Part shown: in pieces, positions 1 to 9,700 of the stretch
How positions within the stretch are numbered: the stretch's first letter is position 1
Layout: the number at the start of each line of letters is the position of its first letter
Assembly (NCBI GenBank): GCA_003224085.1
Contig: QHYK01000094.1
Coordinates: 1 to 37,081 of the forward strand
From: Acidobacteriota bacterium
Lineage (GTDB): Bacteria > Acidobacteriota > Terriglobia > Acidiferrales > UBA7541
DNA: 37,081 bases
Direction: 5' to 3'
Program-made: the position numbers and the translations under genes
Notes under the pieces: model-generated
Databases searched by the model: none
What the model was told of the DNA's origin: nothing
Seen by the model: the letters and a program-made list of their open reading frames with translations, nothing else

Positions 1-10
1 CGATTCTGCG

Positions 11-719
11 ATGAGCAATCTCGTCATTCTTTTTGTCCATTTCCTTGCTACCCTGGCCCGCTTGCTCGGACCTAGGGGCGTCCGTTCCATAGTTGTGGAG
101 TCCCTTATCCTTAAGCACCAACTCTTGATAGTGGCTCGCTCACGGCAACGATCGCCGAATTTATGCACGTCGGACCGCATCCTCGCCGGCTTAAATGGCA
201 CTCTTGGTACGTCCCACTCGTCTGCTCCGTTCCGCAATCGTTCTGAAGCCTTCGACACTGCTAGCCCTTCATAAAGCCATGAGCAAGGGAAAGTACCGGA
301 TGCTGTTCTCCCCGGATCGCCGCCGTCAGCCCGGCCCGAAAGGTCCGAGCGCAGAACTCATCCTTGCGGTCGTCGAAATGAAGCAACGAAATCCCAACTG
401 GGGCTGTCCGCGAATCGCTCAACAAATGGCCTTGGCGTTCCATCTCCAAATCGACAAAGACGTGGTTCGCAGGATTCTCGGCCATCACTACCAGCCGGGA
501 CATTCCTCCGGTGATCCTTCCTGGCTGACGTTCCTGGGCCACATGAAAGACAGCCTCTGGAGCATGGATCTGTTCAGGTGCGAGTCGGCAACGCTGCAGA
601 CCCATTGGGTCCTGGTCGTCATGGATCAATATACGCGCCGGATCATTGGGTTCGGCGTCCATGCGGGCGACGTCGATGGTGTCACCCTCTGTCGGATGTT
701 CAACCGTGCCATTCGAGGG
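11..719 (+). pseudogene. DDE integrase/transposase (rve) relic, frameshifted and 3'-truncated
   Basis: The reading starts in one frame at 11 (MSNLVILFVHFLATLARLLG) and passes into another at about 193-195, where one extra A breaks the frame; the second frame continues from ATG 195. Together they give the N-terminal helix-turn-helix part and the start of an integrase core domain of the kind found in stand-alone acidobacterial integrase-core proteins and IS481/IS3-like transposases. Visible landmarks are KPGPKGPS-like (RRQPGPKGPSAEL), NPNWGCPRIAQQ and the first catalytic Asp in SLWSMDLFRCES. Similarity stops at about 719, after FNRAIRG, before the second Asp and the Glu of the DDE triad. The gene cannot make an active transposase. 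The family is recognised by motif memory, not by a search. Confidence 0.8.
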
Positions 720-1076
720 CCCGCGGACGGCCCGATCCTACGCGGCGTGAAGGGTGGGCCGCTTGAACTGAACATGCTGGCGAAGCGAGTCATCCGGCCA
801 GCACTACGCAACCGCGAGAACTACCGCAACGGCGAGTCGAAAAATTGGAAGCCGCTTGAGTGGCAAGGCTTCTATTCGCTCCGTCGAGGCATCGCTACGC
901 AGCTAACCGCGATAACCCGCGATCCGATGGCAGCCAAGGGGCTGTTGCGGCATTCCAGCGTCAACACAACTCTGGCGCACTACATCAAGGACGTGCCAGA
1001 AGTCACGGCGAACGGAATGGCGCAAGTTGAACAGCTATTTGACAAGCTCGATGCTGGCGAGCAGGTAGTCCAGTAA
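720..1076 (+). pseudogene. Tyrosine recombinase (phage integrase) C-terminal half, fused in frame to the DDE relic
   Basis: Residues 176-293 of the open frame that begins at 195 are the C-terminal catalytic part of a tyrosine recombinase. YSLRRGIATQL carries the second-box Arg, LLRHSSVNTTLAHY carries the conserved His, and the Tyr in AHYIKDV is the expected nucleophile. The first catalytic Arg and the whole core-binding domain are absent. The join to the DDE piece lies in a GC-rich stretch at about 717-725, so two unrelated recombinase families share one continuous frame. It sits 95 bp from the tRNA-Ser gene, a usual target of such enzymes. It is probably inactive; an intact relative elsewhere could still act on its old site. 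Confidence 0.8.
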
Positions 1077-1171
1077 AGTTGATTGTGATAAGACTGTGAT
1101 AAAAAGCCGCGCAATCACTCGCCTCAACCGAAAGGGCAGTTCTTCTAACTCCGACGCTGCTTTGGGTTTAG

Positions 1172-1261
1172 TGGCGGAGGAGGGGGGATTCGAACCCCCG
1201 AGACCCTTTCGAGCCTAACGGTTTTCAAGACCGCCGGTTTCAACCGCTCACCCACTCCTCC
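1172..1261 (-). tRNA. tRNA-Ser (anticodon TGA)
   Basis: The minus strand folds as a complete class II tRNA. It has a 7-bp acceptor stem GGAGGAG/CTCCTCC, an anticodon loop CTTGAAA with anticodon TGA (complement at 1225-1227), a long variable arm, a T-arm with GGTTCGAATCC, discriminator G, and an encoded 3' CCA (1172-1174). Length is 90 nt. A TAGAAT -10-like box lies 7-12 bases upstream (1269-1274), with a weak ATGACC at 1294-1299, so a promoter there is possible. The stretch 1224-1251 (D-arm to anticodon loop) recurs almost exactly at 12228-12255. Confidence 0.97.
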
Positions 1262-1372
1262 GTTTTTAATTCTAGCGTATTCTGTGAGTTAGCGGTCATT
1301 TTGCTACACTCGGGACTCGAATTGCTGCATTTTGGTGCAAGGGGTGTGGCTAAAGCCGGCGGAGAGTCTTCT

Positions 1373-2506
1373 TCATGAGCGCGCTCCTTGGCTCACCCAA
1401 AGCAGCGGCTGCCGTATGGGGTAGTTGCGAATGATTTCTTCGACAGTCGGATCTGGATCAGCTTGCTCCAGACCGCGAGATATTGCGGCTTCGAAAGCGA
1501 GATTCCCGCGAATAGGAGGCTCGGTTGCCGCACGGGCCATTCATCGAAATACTCGACAGCATGCGCGTGAGGCCACGTTTTCTTATCCGCGATGAAGGGA
1601 AACACAAAAGCCATTGCTTTTTGCAAACCCTCGACCATCGGGAAGGGAATAAGAGAAAAGATTGTCCTCGCGCGTCGACAGGATTTGGCAGACGGTGGAC
1701 ATGACATCAAGGTTGAAAAGGCAATAGCCGTAAGGTTTTGTGCGGCTCAGCTCTCGAGGGAAGCTGCCATTTTCGGCGATCTGTTCGGGCAGAAGGACTT
1801 CCTTAAATCGCTTTCGACAAGATTCGCGTAGCTCATTGTCGGCTGTAAACGTCGCAAACTCTAACCCCTGCATTAGCCAGCAAGTCCCGTGATTGTTCTT
1901 CGCGTCCCGCTCTTCCTGGCCGTTCTTCGACGTCGTCATCCAATCCAGATAATCGACGAACCACTTTCGCAAGCCGCGCATTTCCGCTGCAGAAAGAGCG
2001 CCAGACTTCTCCAGTATCGAGATGGAACGAACAACTTCGACGAGATGAATCGTGTCGATGATCCCCGTTCCCCTTCCCGTAGTCACTCCGTGAATTGCCT
2101 GAGCGTACTGAAGGTTTGCGTGCATTAGCGTGGCGGGGTCAAGAAACCAGGCTCGTAAGTGTTTCGCAGCATGCGCCTCGCAGCGGAGCTCGCGCGTAAG
2201 CAGCCACGCTGCGGTCAACGCGGGGACCTGCAAACTCAATTGAATAAGGGCATGACGGTGCGCCGTGAAATTGTCGGGATTGGACATGCCGTCACGGCGG
2301 ATATACGGACCGGAAGGATTTTGGGGATCGGGCCACCAGTAGTCCCCTTCGGAAAAATAATCGTGCTGCCCGCCCGCGCTCCGCGGACTCGAGAACGCGG
2401 TGATTGTTACCGGCAATTCCTGGACGTATCGGTCCGCCGCGCTGAGGATCGTCGATGGCATGGCCCTGCTGCGCGACGCGAGCGAGCTCTTTCCGGAATC
2501 GAGCAA
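1373..2506 (-). pseudogene. Alginate lyase family protein (PF05426-like), two frameshifts
   Basis: The main frame (2506 down to about 1625) carries the family landmarks in order: SEGDYWWPDPQNPSGPYIRR, DNFTAHRHAL, GRGTGIIDTIHLVEV, AKNNHGTCW and LSRTKPYGYCLFNLD. The Asn-His of KNNHGT and the Tyr of TKPYGY are in the region expected for catalysis. Near 1625 the frame is lost. The C-terminus continues in a second frame (LQKAMAFVFPFIADKKTWPHA, YFDEWPVRQPSLLFAG) and, after about 1480, in a third (DPDPTVEEIIRNYPIRQPLLW), ending at a TGA at 1373-1375. The N-terminus has no clear signal peptide, and its first 30 or so residues abut the relic of the opposite-strand receptor gene, so the 5' end is probably lost as well. 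The ancestral enzyme would have been an exported polysaccharide lyase. Confidence 0.85.
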
Positions 2507-3363
2507 GGTTCGGAATGGTCCGGGGAGTTACCACGCGCTTCAGGCAAAATTCCAGAGGCGTTTCTCGAGCGGACTCCAGGCGCTGGCGTCGTACACGTGG
2601 TCAAAATATTTGGGAGTCAGCAGCGGCTGGTTCAACGTCGAGAATAGCGGAACCGGCGGCAATGGAGGCACGGTAACGGAAAACTATTTCGATAAAGCCT
2701 GTCTTACGGGCCTTGCGCATTTGATATCCCGCAGGATGTTACCTTGAGCGCCGATTATGAATTGCCCTTTGGGCGCGGAAAGAAGTACCTCACGCACGGG
2801 CCGTTTTCGTGGGCCTTAGGGAATTAGGAAACCAACCTGTTCTTCATCGGGCGCTCTGGACAGAACTTTCAGATCACCAACGGAAGCGCCGATCCCGCGG
2901 CCATTTCCGGGAGCGGAGGGATTGGTAAGACCTCGGTGAGCGGCTACGATCGTCCAGACTTGGTGCCCGGGCAACCTCATCCTTCGAATCAAAGTCAACT
3001 CCAGTGGTTCAATCCGGGGCCTTGTGCATCATTCCGTCTTCTCCCGGGCAGACTGCTCCAAAAGGCGCTTTGGCCCCGATGTGCACGGACGCCCTGCCTG
3101 GCGGCTTTCCTGTTTTTGGAGACCTGGGTGTGGGTGTTCTGCGTGACCAATTCTTCTGTGACGTTGATTTCTCCTTGTCGAAGCGCTTCCGAATTTCCGA
3201 GCAGAAGAGTCTGCAGATTCGCGCCGAAGCTTTCAACATTTTTAATATGCAGATACTATATAGGAACTCCGGGCGCGGACGTCACTTCCGGCACGCTCGG
3301 AGTCATCCACAGCATCGCAAGCACGCCGCGAAAGTTGCAACTCGGAGCGAAATTTGTTTTTTT
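2481..3363 (+). pseudogene. Oar-like TonB-dependent receptor, C-terminal barrel relic with several frameshifts and a nonsense codon
   Basis: Pieces of the C-terminal beta-barrel of an Oar/carboxypeptidase-regulatory-domain TonB receptor can be read in sequence across changing frames. NALQ-type YHALQAKFQRRFSSGLQALA and YTWSKYLGVSSGWFNVEN lie at about 2530-2650. From 2748 come ADYELPFGRGKKYLTHGPFS, a TAG at 2825-2827 where the family has Trp (LGN-stop-ETN), then FIGRSGQNFQITNGSADPA and GYDRPDLVPGQ. After 3110 come FGDLGVGVLRDQFFCDVDFS and LQIRAEAFNIFN, then GVIHSIASTPRKLQLGAKFV in a further frame. The large N-terminal part is missing. Such receptors import oligosaccharides in Acidobacteriota, which fits the neighbouring glycosidases. 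Boundaries are approximate. Confidence 0.85.
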
Positions 3364-3476
3364 AAGAGGGAGCGCTGGCTGGCTTTCGATTGCGCAACCA
3401 TTTACTTTGTGGCACGGCGGCCTCACGCCGCCGTGCTTGGGCCGGTGGAGCTGAGCACCTAGCGGGGGCGTTGAGA

Positions 3477-4853
3477 ATGAGCAAAAATCAAACGTCGCGA
3501 CGAGAATGGATCTTCGAGAGCGGCTTGGGGGCAGCCGCGGCAGCCCTCTCGGGCAAAATGGCGAGCTTTGCCACAATCGATGGCCGCCCCTTCGAGCCAA
3601 TGCAGGCAGAAGCTAAAACAGCGCCAACAACCGGTGACGAAAAGGACCGCGTTCGCCGGATGAAGTGGTGGCACGAGGCCCGCTTCGGGATGTTCATTCA
3701 TTGGGGGCTCTACAGCGTCCTCGGCCGTCACGAGTGGGTCATGGAGAACGAAGGCATCCCGGTTTCGGAATACGCCCCCCTGGCCCAACAATTCAAGCCG
3801 AAGCCGTTTCCTGCACGCGACTGGGCCAAGCTCGCGCGCGAAACGGGCATGCGCTACATGGTCATGACCACGAAGCACCATGAAGGCTTCTGCCACTTCG
3901 ACACCAAAACCACGGATTATTGTTCGCCAAAGCAAGGACCGGGCCGCGATCTCGTCCGCGAATATGTGGACGCCGCTCGCGGCGAAAGCCTGCGCGTCGG
4001 TTTTTATTATTCGTTGATGGACTGGCACCATCCGGACGGCGCACGCTGCGCGAAGGATGAGGCCGCACGCAAGCGCTTCGTCGAATACATTCATACGCAC
4101 GTTCGAGAGTTGATGACCAATTATGGAAAGATCGACGTGCTTTGGTATGACGTGGCGTGGCCGCTCGACGCCGCCGGCTGGGAGTCCGAGCGCATGAACA
4201 AAATGGTGTTCGAGCTTCAGCCGGATATTATCGTCAACAACCGCAACAAGCTTCCGGGCGATTTTTCGACTCCCGAGCAACAGATTAAGGCGGATACGGA
4301 AGGCCGCGCCTGGGAAACGTGCATGACGCTCAACGACAGTTGGGGATACCAACGGGCCGATGATGATTGGAAGAGCCCCAGGCGGGTGATACAAAATCTG
4401 ATTGCTTGCTCGCGCGACACCGGTAATTATCTGCTCAATATCGGTCCCCGTGCCGACGGCAGCGTGCCGGAAGATTCCGTCCGCGTGCTGACCGAAGTCG
4501 GACAATGGCTGCGCCGCAACGGGGAAGCGATCTATGGATCCGATCCCTGCCAGCCCCGCCGCTCGAACTACGCGAGCTTCACGCGCAAGGGCAACACGCT
4601 TTTCATGCACGTGCACTTTTGGCCAGGCCATTACGTGGCGATCGCGGGGCTGCAAACAAAAGTGAAATCCGCGCGGTTGCTCGCGTCCGGCCAAAAGATA
4701 GATTTCCAGCAGGATCCCTACCGCGTCCGTCTCACCGGCCTGCCCGAAGAGGTGCCCGACCATCCTGTGACGACCATTGCTCTGGAATGCGAAGCCGAAC
4801 CTACCCAAGACAATATTTTTGTCCGTGAAGAGAAGCCCCGCGACGGCGTCTGA
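3477..4853 (+). CDS. Alpha-L-fucosidase (GH29), Tat-exported
   Basis: The enzyme hydrolyses terminal alpha-L-fucosyl residues of glycans, probably in the periplasm. I chose ATG 3477 over the longer open frame (3390), because it opens with a twin-arginine signal (QTSRREWIFESG followed by an Ala-rich stretch) and a G-rich sequence precedes it. This gives 458 residues, normal for GH29. Motifs visible are MKWWHEARFGMFIHWGLYSV, MVMTTKHHEGFCHFDTKTTD, VGFYYSLMDWHHPD and IDVLWYDVAWP, whose Asp225 is the expected nucleophile. WETCMTLNDSWGY and NYLLNIGPRADGSVPED are typical of the family C-terminal half. It is the only undamaged gene of the 1.37-6.26 kb carbohydrate cluster and lies between two broken relatives of the same pathway type. 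No frameshift is visible. Confidence 0.93.
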   Translation: MSKNQTSRREWIFESGLGAAAAALSGKMASFATIDGRPFEPMQAEAKTAPTTGDEKDRVRRMKWWHEARFGMFIHWGLYSVLGRHEWVMENEGIPVSEYAPLAQQFKPKPFPARDWAKLARETGMRYMVMTTKHHEGFCHFDTKTTDYCSPKQGPGRDLVREYVDAARGESLRVGFYYSLMDWHHPDGARCAKDEAARKRFVEYIHTHVRELMTNYGKIDVLWYDVAWPLDAAGWESERMNKMVFELQPDIIVNNRNKLPGDFSTPEQQIKADTEGRAWETCMTLNDSWGYQRADDDWKSPRRVIQNLIACSRDTGNYLLNIGPRADGSVPEDSVRVLTEVGQWLRRNGEAIYGSDPCQPRRSNYASFTRKGNTLFMHVHFWPGHYVAIAGLQTKVKSARLLASGQKIDFQQDPYRVRLTGLPEEVPDHPVTTIALECEAEPTQDNIFVREEKPRDGV

Positions 4854-5014
4854 AGATCAGCAACTGCGAGGGGCAGGCTATCCAAACTCTGGTTAGCACC
4901 AGCGAGCTTTTCGTCGACGATCTCGCAGGCGCAATCCCATCCGCCCAAAACCCGCAGGTCGCAACGGGTCCGCATGCAGGAAGTACAGGTCGCGAGCCTT
5001 GACGGTAAGACCGT

Positions 5015-6261
5015 TTGGTATGGCGGACTGACGGTCATTACGAAACCGAATACGTAAAGAAGGATATTGCCGACGTGGAATCCGGGGAATGGGCCGGGCC
5101 GCCGCTGACGTTTAAGCTGCCCGCGGGCAACGGGTATGCGTCCATCACGGGGACTATAGCGACGCCGTGGCGTGTAGTGATGGTTGGCAAGGACTTGAAC
5201 ACGCTCGTGAATAGCACGATCCTGCCGAACCTTTGTCCCCCTCCCGATCCGAAGCTTCTTCCCCAAGGCATTCATACCTCATGGATTAAGCCCGGACGCG
5301 CAGTGTGGCGCTACCTCGACGATGGTCTGCAAGGCGTCGAGGGCATGAAGGAATTCTCGCGGATGGCCTCGGAACTGGGATTCGACCACAGCATTCTCCA
5401 GGAATTTTGGAGCAAATGGACAACCGAGCGGCGAAAAGAGGTTGTGGCTTACTCGCGCAAGCTGGGCGTAAGTATCTGGTTCTGGAAACATAGCAAAGAG
5501 CTTCGCACTCCCGAAGCGCGCGAAGAGTTCTTCAAGATGCTGCACGACTTCGGCGTGGCAGGCGCGAAGATTGATTTCTTCGATCATGAGGCCAGGGAGT
5601 TGATTGATCTTTACGAAGCGCTTCTTCAAAAGGCGGCCGAATACCACGTGATGGTCGTGTTCCACGGAGCCAATAAGCCCACCAGCCGGGCGCGCACTTG
5701 GCCCAACGAGATGGTTCGCGAGGCGGTTCGCGGCATGGAGTCCAGCGCTCTCAAAGACCGTGCGTGGCACGAAACCACTCTGCCGATCACGCGGTGTCTT
5801 GCCGGGCCGGCGGACTATACGGCCATGATGTTTAATGAGCGTCGCCGCAATACCACCGCGGCACACCAGATCGCCAGTATGGCCATTTTTTCAGCCCCTT
5901 TACTTCACGATTGCCGATCCCGAAACCATTCTGAAAAGCCCCGCGGTCGACGTCATCAAGAGCGTTCTTCCGGTCTGGGACGAGACCATCGTTTTGCCGG
6001 ATTCAGAGATCGGGGAACTTGCAGCTTATGCTCGGCGAAAAGGGAATACCTGGTTCCTGGCGATAATGAATGCAAAAACACTGCACGTGCCGATGTCATT
6101 TCTCACAGAAGGAGAGTAATAAAGCCGCGACGGTTCGCGACAATCCTACCGATGATGCCAGCGTGGAAATGGAGAATACCATTCGCAAGCGAACCGACTC
6201 TCTCGACATCAGCTTGCGAGAAGGTGGTGGATTGCTCGCTCGCTTTTCCGCATCCAAGTGA
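5015..6261 (+). pseudogene. GH97 glycosidase (alpha-glucosidase/alpha-galactosidase family), truncated with internal deletion and two frameshifts
   Basis: The frame from 5015 (a TTG; no convincing start or ribosome site) reads into GH97 sequence: WAGPPLTFKLPAGNGYASIT, TPWRVVMVGKDLNTLVNSTI, GRAVWRYLDDG, VAGAKIDFFDHEARELIDLY, VVFHGANKPTSRARTWPNE and LPITRCLAGPADYTAMMF. The acidic FFDHE segment is where retaining members carry the nucleophile. The first 200 or so residues are absent, and about 70-80 residues expected between GYASIT and the TPWR motif are missing in frame. At about 5885 the frame shifts to IADPETILKSPAVDVIKSVL and VWDETIVLPDSEIGELAAYA, and near 6110 it shifts again to a tail, LDISLREGGGLLARFSASK, that ends at 6261. 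Clearly non-functional. It lies 161 bp after the fucosidase gene. Confidence 0.85.
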
Positions 6262-6709
6262 GTTAGTTGCTATCTCCTTGCGCTCGGTAGTCGGCGAAGT
6301 CCCCTAATCGGTCGGGGTATAAGAAACGCGCAGGATCTTGCCAACGCTCAAGCACGCAACCCAAACGCACTGCAAGTACATGCTCATCCTGCATCTCATC
6401 CCATCCGGCTAAGAGATTGTCTTCTACCCACCCTTTCCCACTCGAGCGCAAGAATCCCGCCGATTCGCAACCCAGTATTCAAGGCAACACGGCGATGTCC
6501 TGAAGAGTAGCGTGGCGTAGGACTGGAACGGAAGTCATGAACTACGTCCCGGACAAAAGTACCAGACCGATAGAACTTACCGGCTATTAAGACATCGCGG
6601 CTACGTGGGGATGATTAGTCAAGCGGGTGTCTGTACTCAACCAGTCGACGCCTGTTTCAAATCAGGAAAGATGGCAATCCAACGCGATTTTCCCTGGAGG
6701 ATAGTGGTA
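6262..6709. other. Intergenic region before the giant SBBP protein
   Basis: This 448-bp stretch contains no gene I can support. A short minus-strand open frame (6263-6451) contains GWDEMQDEHVLAVRLGCVLE and PARFLYPDRLGDFADYRAQ, which looks like real protein sequence and may be another relic, but I do not recognise its family. The last 15 bases hold the ribosome binding site of the next gene. Confidence 0.4.
6696..6700 (+). promoter_or_regulatory. Ribosome binding site fixing the start of the giant protein at 6710
   Basis: GGAGG is followed by a 9-base spacer and ATG at 6710. The longer open frame starts at a GTG at 6605 without such a site, so the shorter start with its signal peptide is preferred. 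Confidence 0.8.
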
Positions 6710-9700
6710 ATGAAAAAGTTGAATGCGCGGGGAAGTGTGGCAAACTTCGTAGGTGCGGCTGCACTGTTTTTGGGTGTCCTGTTCTTGCTTGTTTTGGGAG
6801 GTGCTCAGGATGCCCTTCTTGCCACAAGTGGCGGAGGTCATATTGCGGCTGCGAAAGCGGCCGCGGCGAAGGAAGCTCCCCGTTGGAGGGAAGCTTACGG
6901 CAAGCTTCCGTTGAGCTTTGAGGAAAACCAGGGACAAACGGCAGAGGAAGTCCGTTACCTGGCTCATGGCACCGGTTACGAACTATTTCTCACCCCCCAC
7001 GAGGCCTTGCTCGCTCTTCGTTCGCGTCGCCACCATGACTTGTCACCGCTTCATCGAACCGCCTCCCTTCGGGCCATCCGTAAAGCCCGCAAGGCGGGGC
7101 AGCTCACCGCGTTGCGCATACAGTTCGAAGGAGCAAATCTCCATCCGGCAGTGAATGGAATGGGCCGCTTGCCGGCCAGAACGAATTATTTCCTAGGGAA
7201 TGATCCGAAAAAGTGGCACACGGACGTGCCCTCTTATGGCCGCGTGCACTACGAAGGGGTCTATCCGGGTATAGACTTGGTGTTCTACGGCAATCAAGGC
7301 AAATTGGAATATGACTTCCTTGTCGCGCCGGGAGCAGACCCGGAAGTCATCCAACTAAAAATTGCCGGCGCGCGCAAGATGCGCCTCAACTCGAGCGGCA
7401 ATGTGGTGTTGAGTGCCGCGGCCGGCGAAGTCGAGCTGCAAAAGCCGCTCGTCTACCAAATGATCGACGGCAAGCGGCGCTTGATTGAAGGTAGGTATGT
7501 AGTCGCCGCCGATCACCGGGTGAGGTTCTCGGTTGCCCATTATGACCGCAGCAAGCCGCTGGTGCTTGATCCGGTGCTGAATTACTCGACTTACCTTGGC
7601 GGTAGCAGCGAAGATACTGGTTATGCGATTGCCGTGGACGGCGCGGGCAACGCCTTTGTGGCAGGCCAAACGCTGTCCACAGACTTCCCCGGAGCAGCGG
7701 CTCCTCCTGCGGTGAGCAATTGTGCGGCTACGAACAATTGCGGGGCCTCGTTCGTTGCAGAGTTGGACCCCACAGGGACGAAGCTGCTCTACGCAACGTA
7801 TCTGGCTGGTTCAACAACCGGTTCAGGTGAAAGCGCGTTCGGCATTGCGGTCGATTCTTCCGGGAAGGTCTATGTGACAGGAGTCACGTTTGCCACCGAT
7901 TTCCCCACGACTTCGGCGAACGCTTTGAACGCTGGTCCACTCGCTTCCAATGCCAACGGTACGGCATACCTGACCAAACTCGACCCCACCGTCAGCGGGC
8001 CAAGCTGTTTGATCTACTCCACCTACATAGCTGGAACGGGAGGCGACCATGCGAACAGCGTTGCCGCCGATGATGTGGGGAATGCTTATGTTGTGGGACT
8101 GACCTACTCAACTGACTTTCCTACGATGAATCCTTTTCAGAGCGCTCTCAGCAACACCAACGGAAACGCCTTCCTTACGCGAATCGACACGACCCAGTCA
8201 CAGGATGCCTCTCTTATTTATTCCACCTACCTGGGCGGAAACGGCGCAAATGCGGTTACCTACCTGGGCTATGGCGATGAAGGATGGGGAGTTGCGGCTG
8301 ATTCTTCCGGGAATGCCTACGTGGTAGGAGCGACGAGTTCCACCGATTCTAGTTTCATCACGAGCGCTACCGCCTACCAGTCGACTCCTCCTGCGACAAA
8401 CATAGAAGCGAGTGCATTCGTTTCCAGGATGGACACCACGCAGGTTGGGCCCGCATCGCTGATTTATTCGACCTATCTGGCGGGCTCAACCGCAGACCAA
8501 GGTTTAGCTATCGCCTTGGGCCCCAATAACGTCGCTTACGTAACGGGGACCACGAGCTCGGCCGACTACCCGGCAACAACGGGAGCTTTCGATACAACTG
8601 GATCAGGTAGTGGAAAGGCCTTCATAACTCTGGTGGATACCACCCAGTCGGGCTTGAGCTCCGTTCCGTATTCTACCTATTTGGGAGGAACGGGGGGTGA
8701 CTTGGGTTATGCCATCAAGGTGGACGCCTCTGGTAACGCCTACGTGGCCGGGACAACATTCTCGACAGATTTTGCCGGAGCCGGAACTCTGAACACTTTG
8801 GGGGCGTTTCAACCGACTCTCCTGAATCCCGCCGGTGAAGCGTTCATCGCCAAACTGAATCCCGCCGGGGGTGGCCAAGGCGACCTCTTGTACGCCACTT
8901 ACTTTGGGGGGAGCACCGGCATGTCTGCCGACTATGGATACGGAATTGCCATCGACTCCGCCTCACCTCCCAATGCGTATATCACGGGCGAAACGTCCTC
9001 AACGGATTTGCCGGTTTCTGCCACCGCTTTTCAGCCGACATTAAATGTGACGGGTGGCCCCGGTTTCGTAGACGCGTATGTTGCAAAGCTGGCGTTGATC
9101 CCGACTCTGGCCATCGTGCCAGCAAGCCCGGATTTCGGCGTGCAGCCGGTCGGCGCCACGTCCGTGCCGCAGACCGTTACCGTGACAAACAATAACAATG
9201 TCACGGTGAACTTCGGCAGCATAGCCTTCACCGGGGCAAACAGCGCTGATTTCGCCAAGGTTACCGACACGTGCACCCCGAGCGTTGCGGCTGGGGCTCA
9301 ATGCAGTGTCAGCGTTACCTTCACACCGTCGGTTGCCGCCACGGAGGCAGTCACGCTGGTTATCACCGGTGATGACGTGAACAGCCCGCAGAACATGAGT
9401 CTCGGCGGGACAGGTTCGAACTCCGCTCCCGGAGTGGGGTTGGCTCCCACGAGCCTGGCCTTTGGTAACCAGCTGCTGACGACCACCAGCACAGCGATGA
9501 CGGTAACGCTGACAAACACTGGCGCGGCCGATTTGACGATCAACTCGTTTGCGGCTTCCGGTGATTTTGCCGCAACGAGTACCGGTGCAAGTGCCTGCCC
9601 TACGAGCCCGGCGACTTTGGCCGCAGGTGGAAATTGCACCATCAACGTGACCTTTACGCCGACGGCCTTGGGTGCTCGGACGGGAACGCTGTCGCTTGGC

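Noticed and set aside
190-197. Programmed frameshift in the DDE integrase
   Set aside because: There is no slippery A-run of the IS3 type, and the downstream catalytic part is missing anyway; a decay insertion is simpler.
3459-4808. Long minus-strand frame opposite the fucosidase gene
   Set aside because: The plus strand encodes a complete GH29 enzyme with all motifs; the antisense frame has no recognisable domain.
6263-6451. Minus-strand frame with protein-like composition
   Set aside because: It has no ribosome site, and I cannot name a family; kept only as a remark in the intergenic entry.
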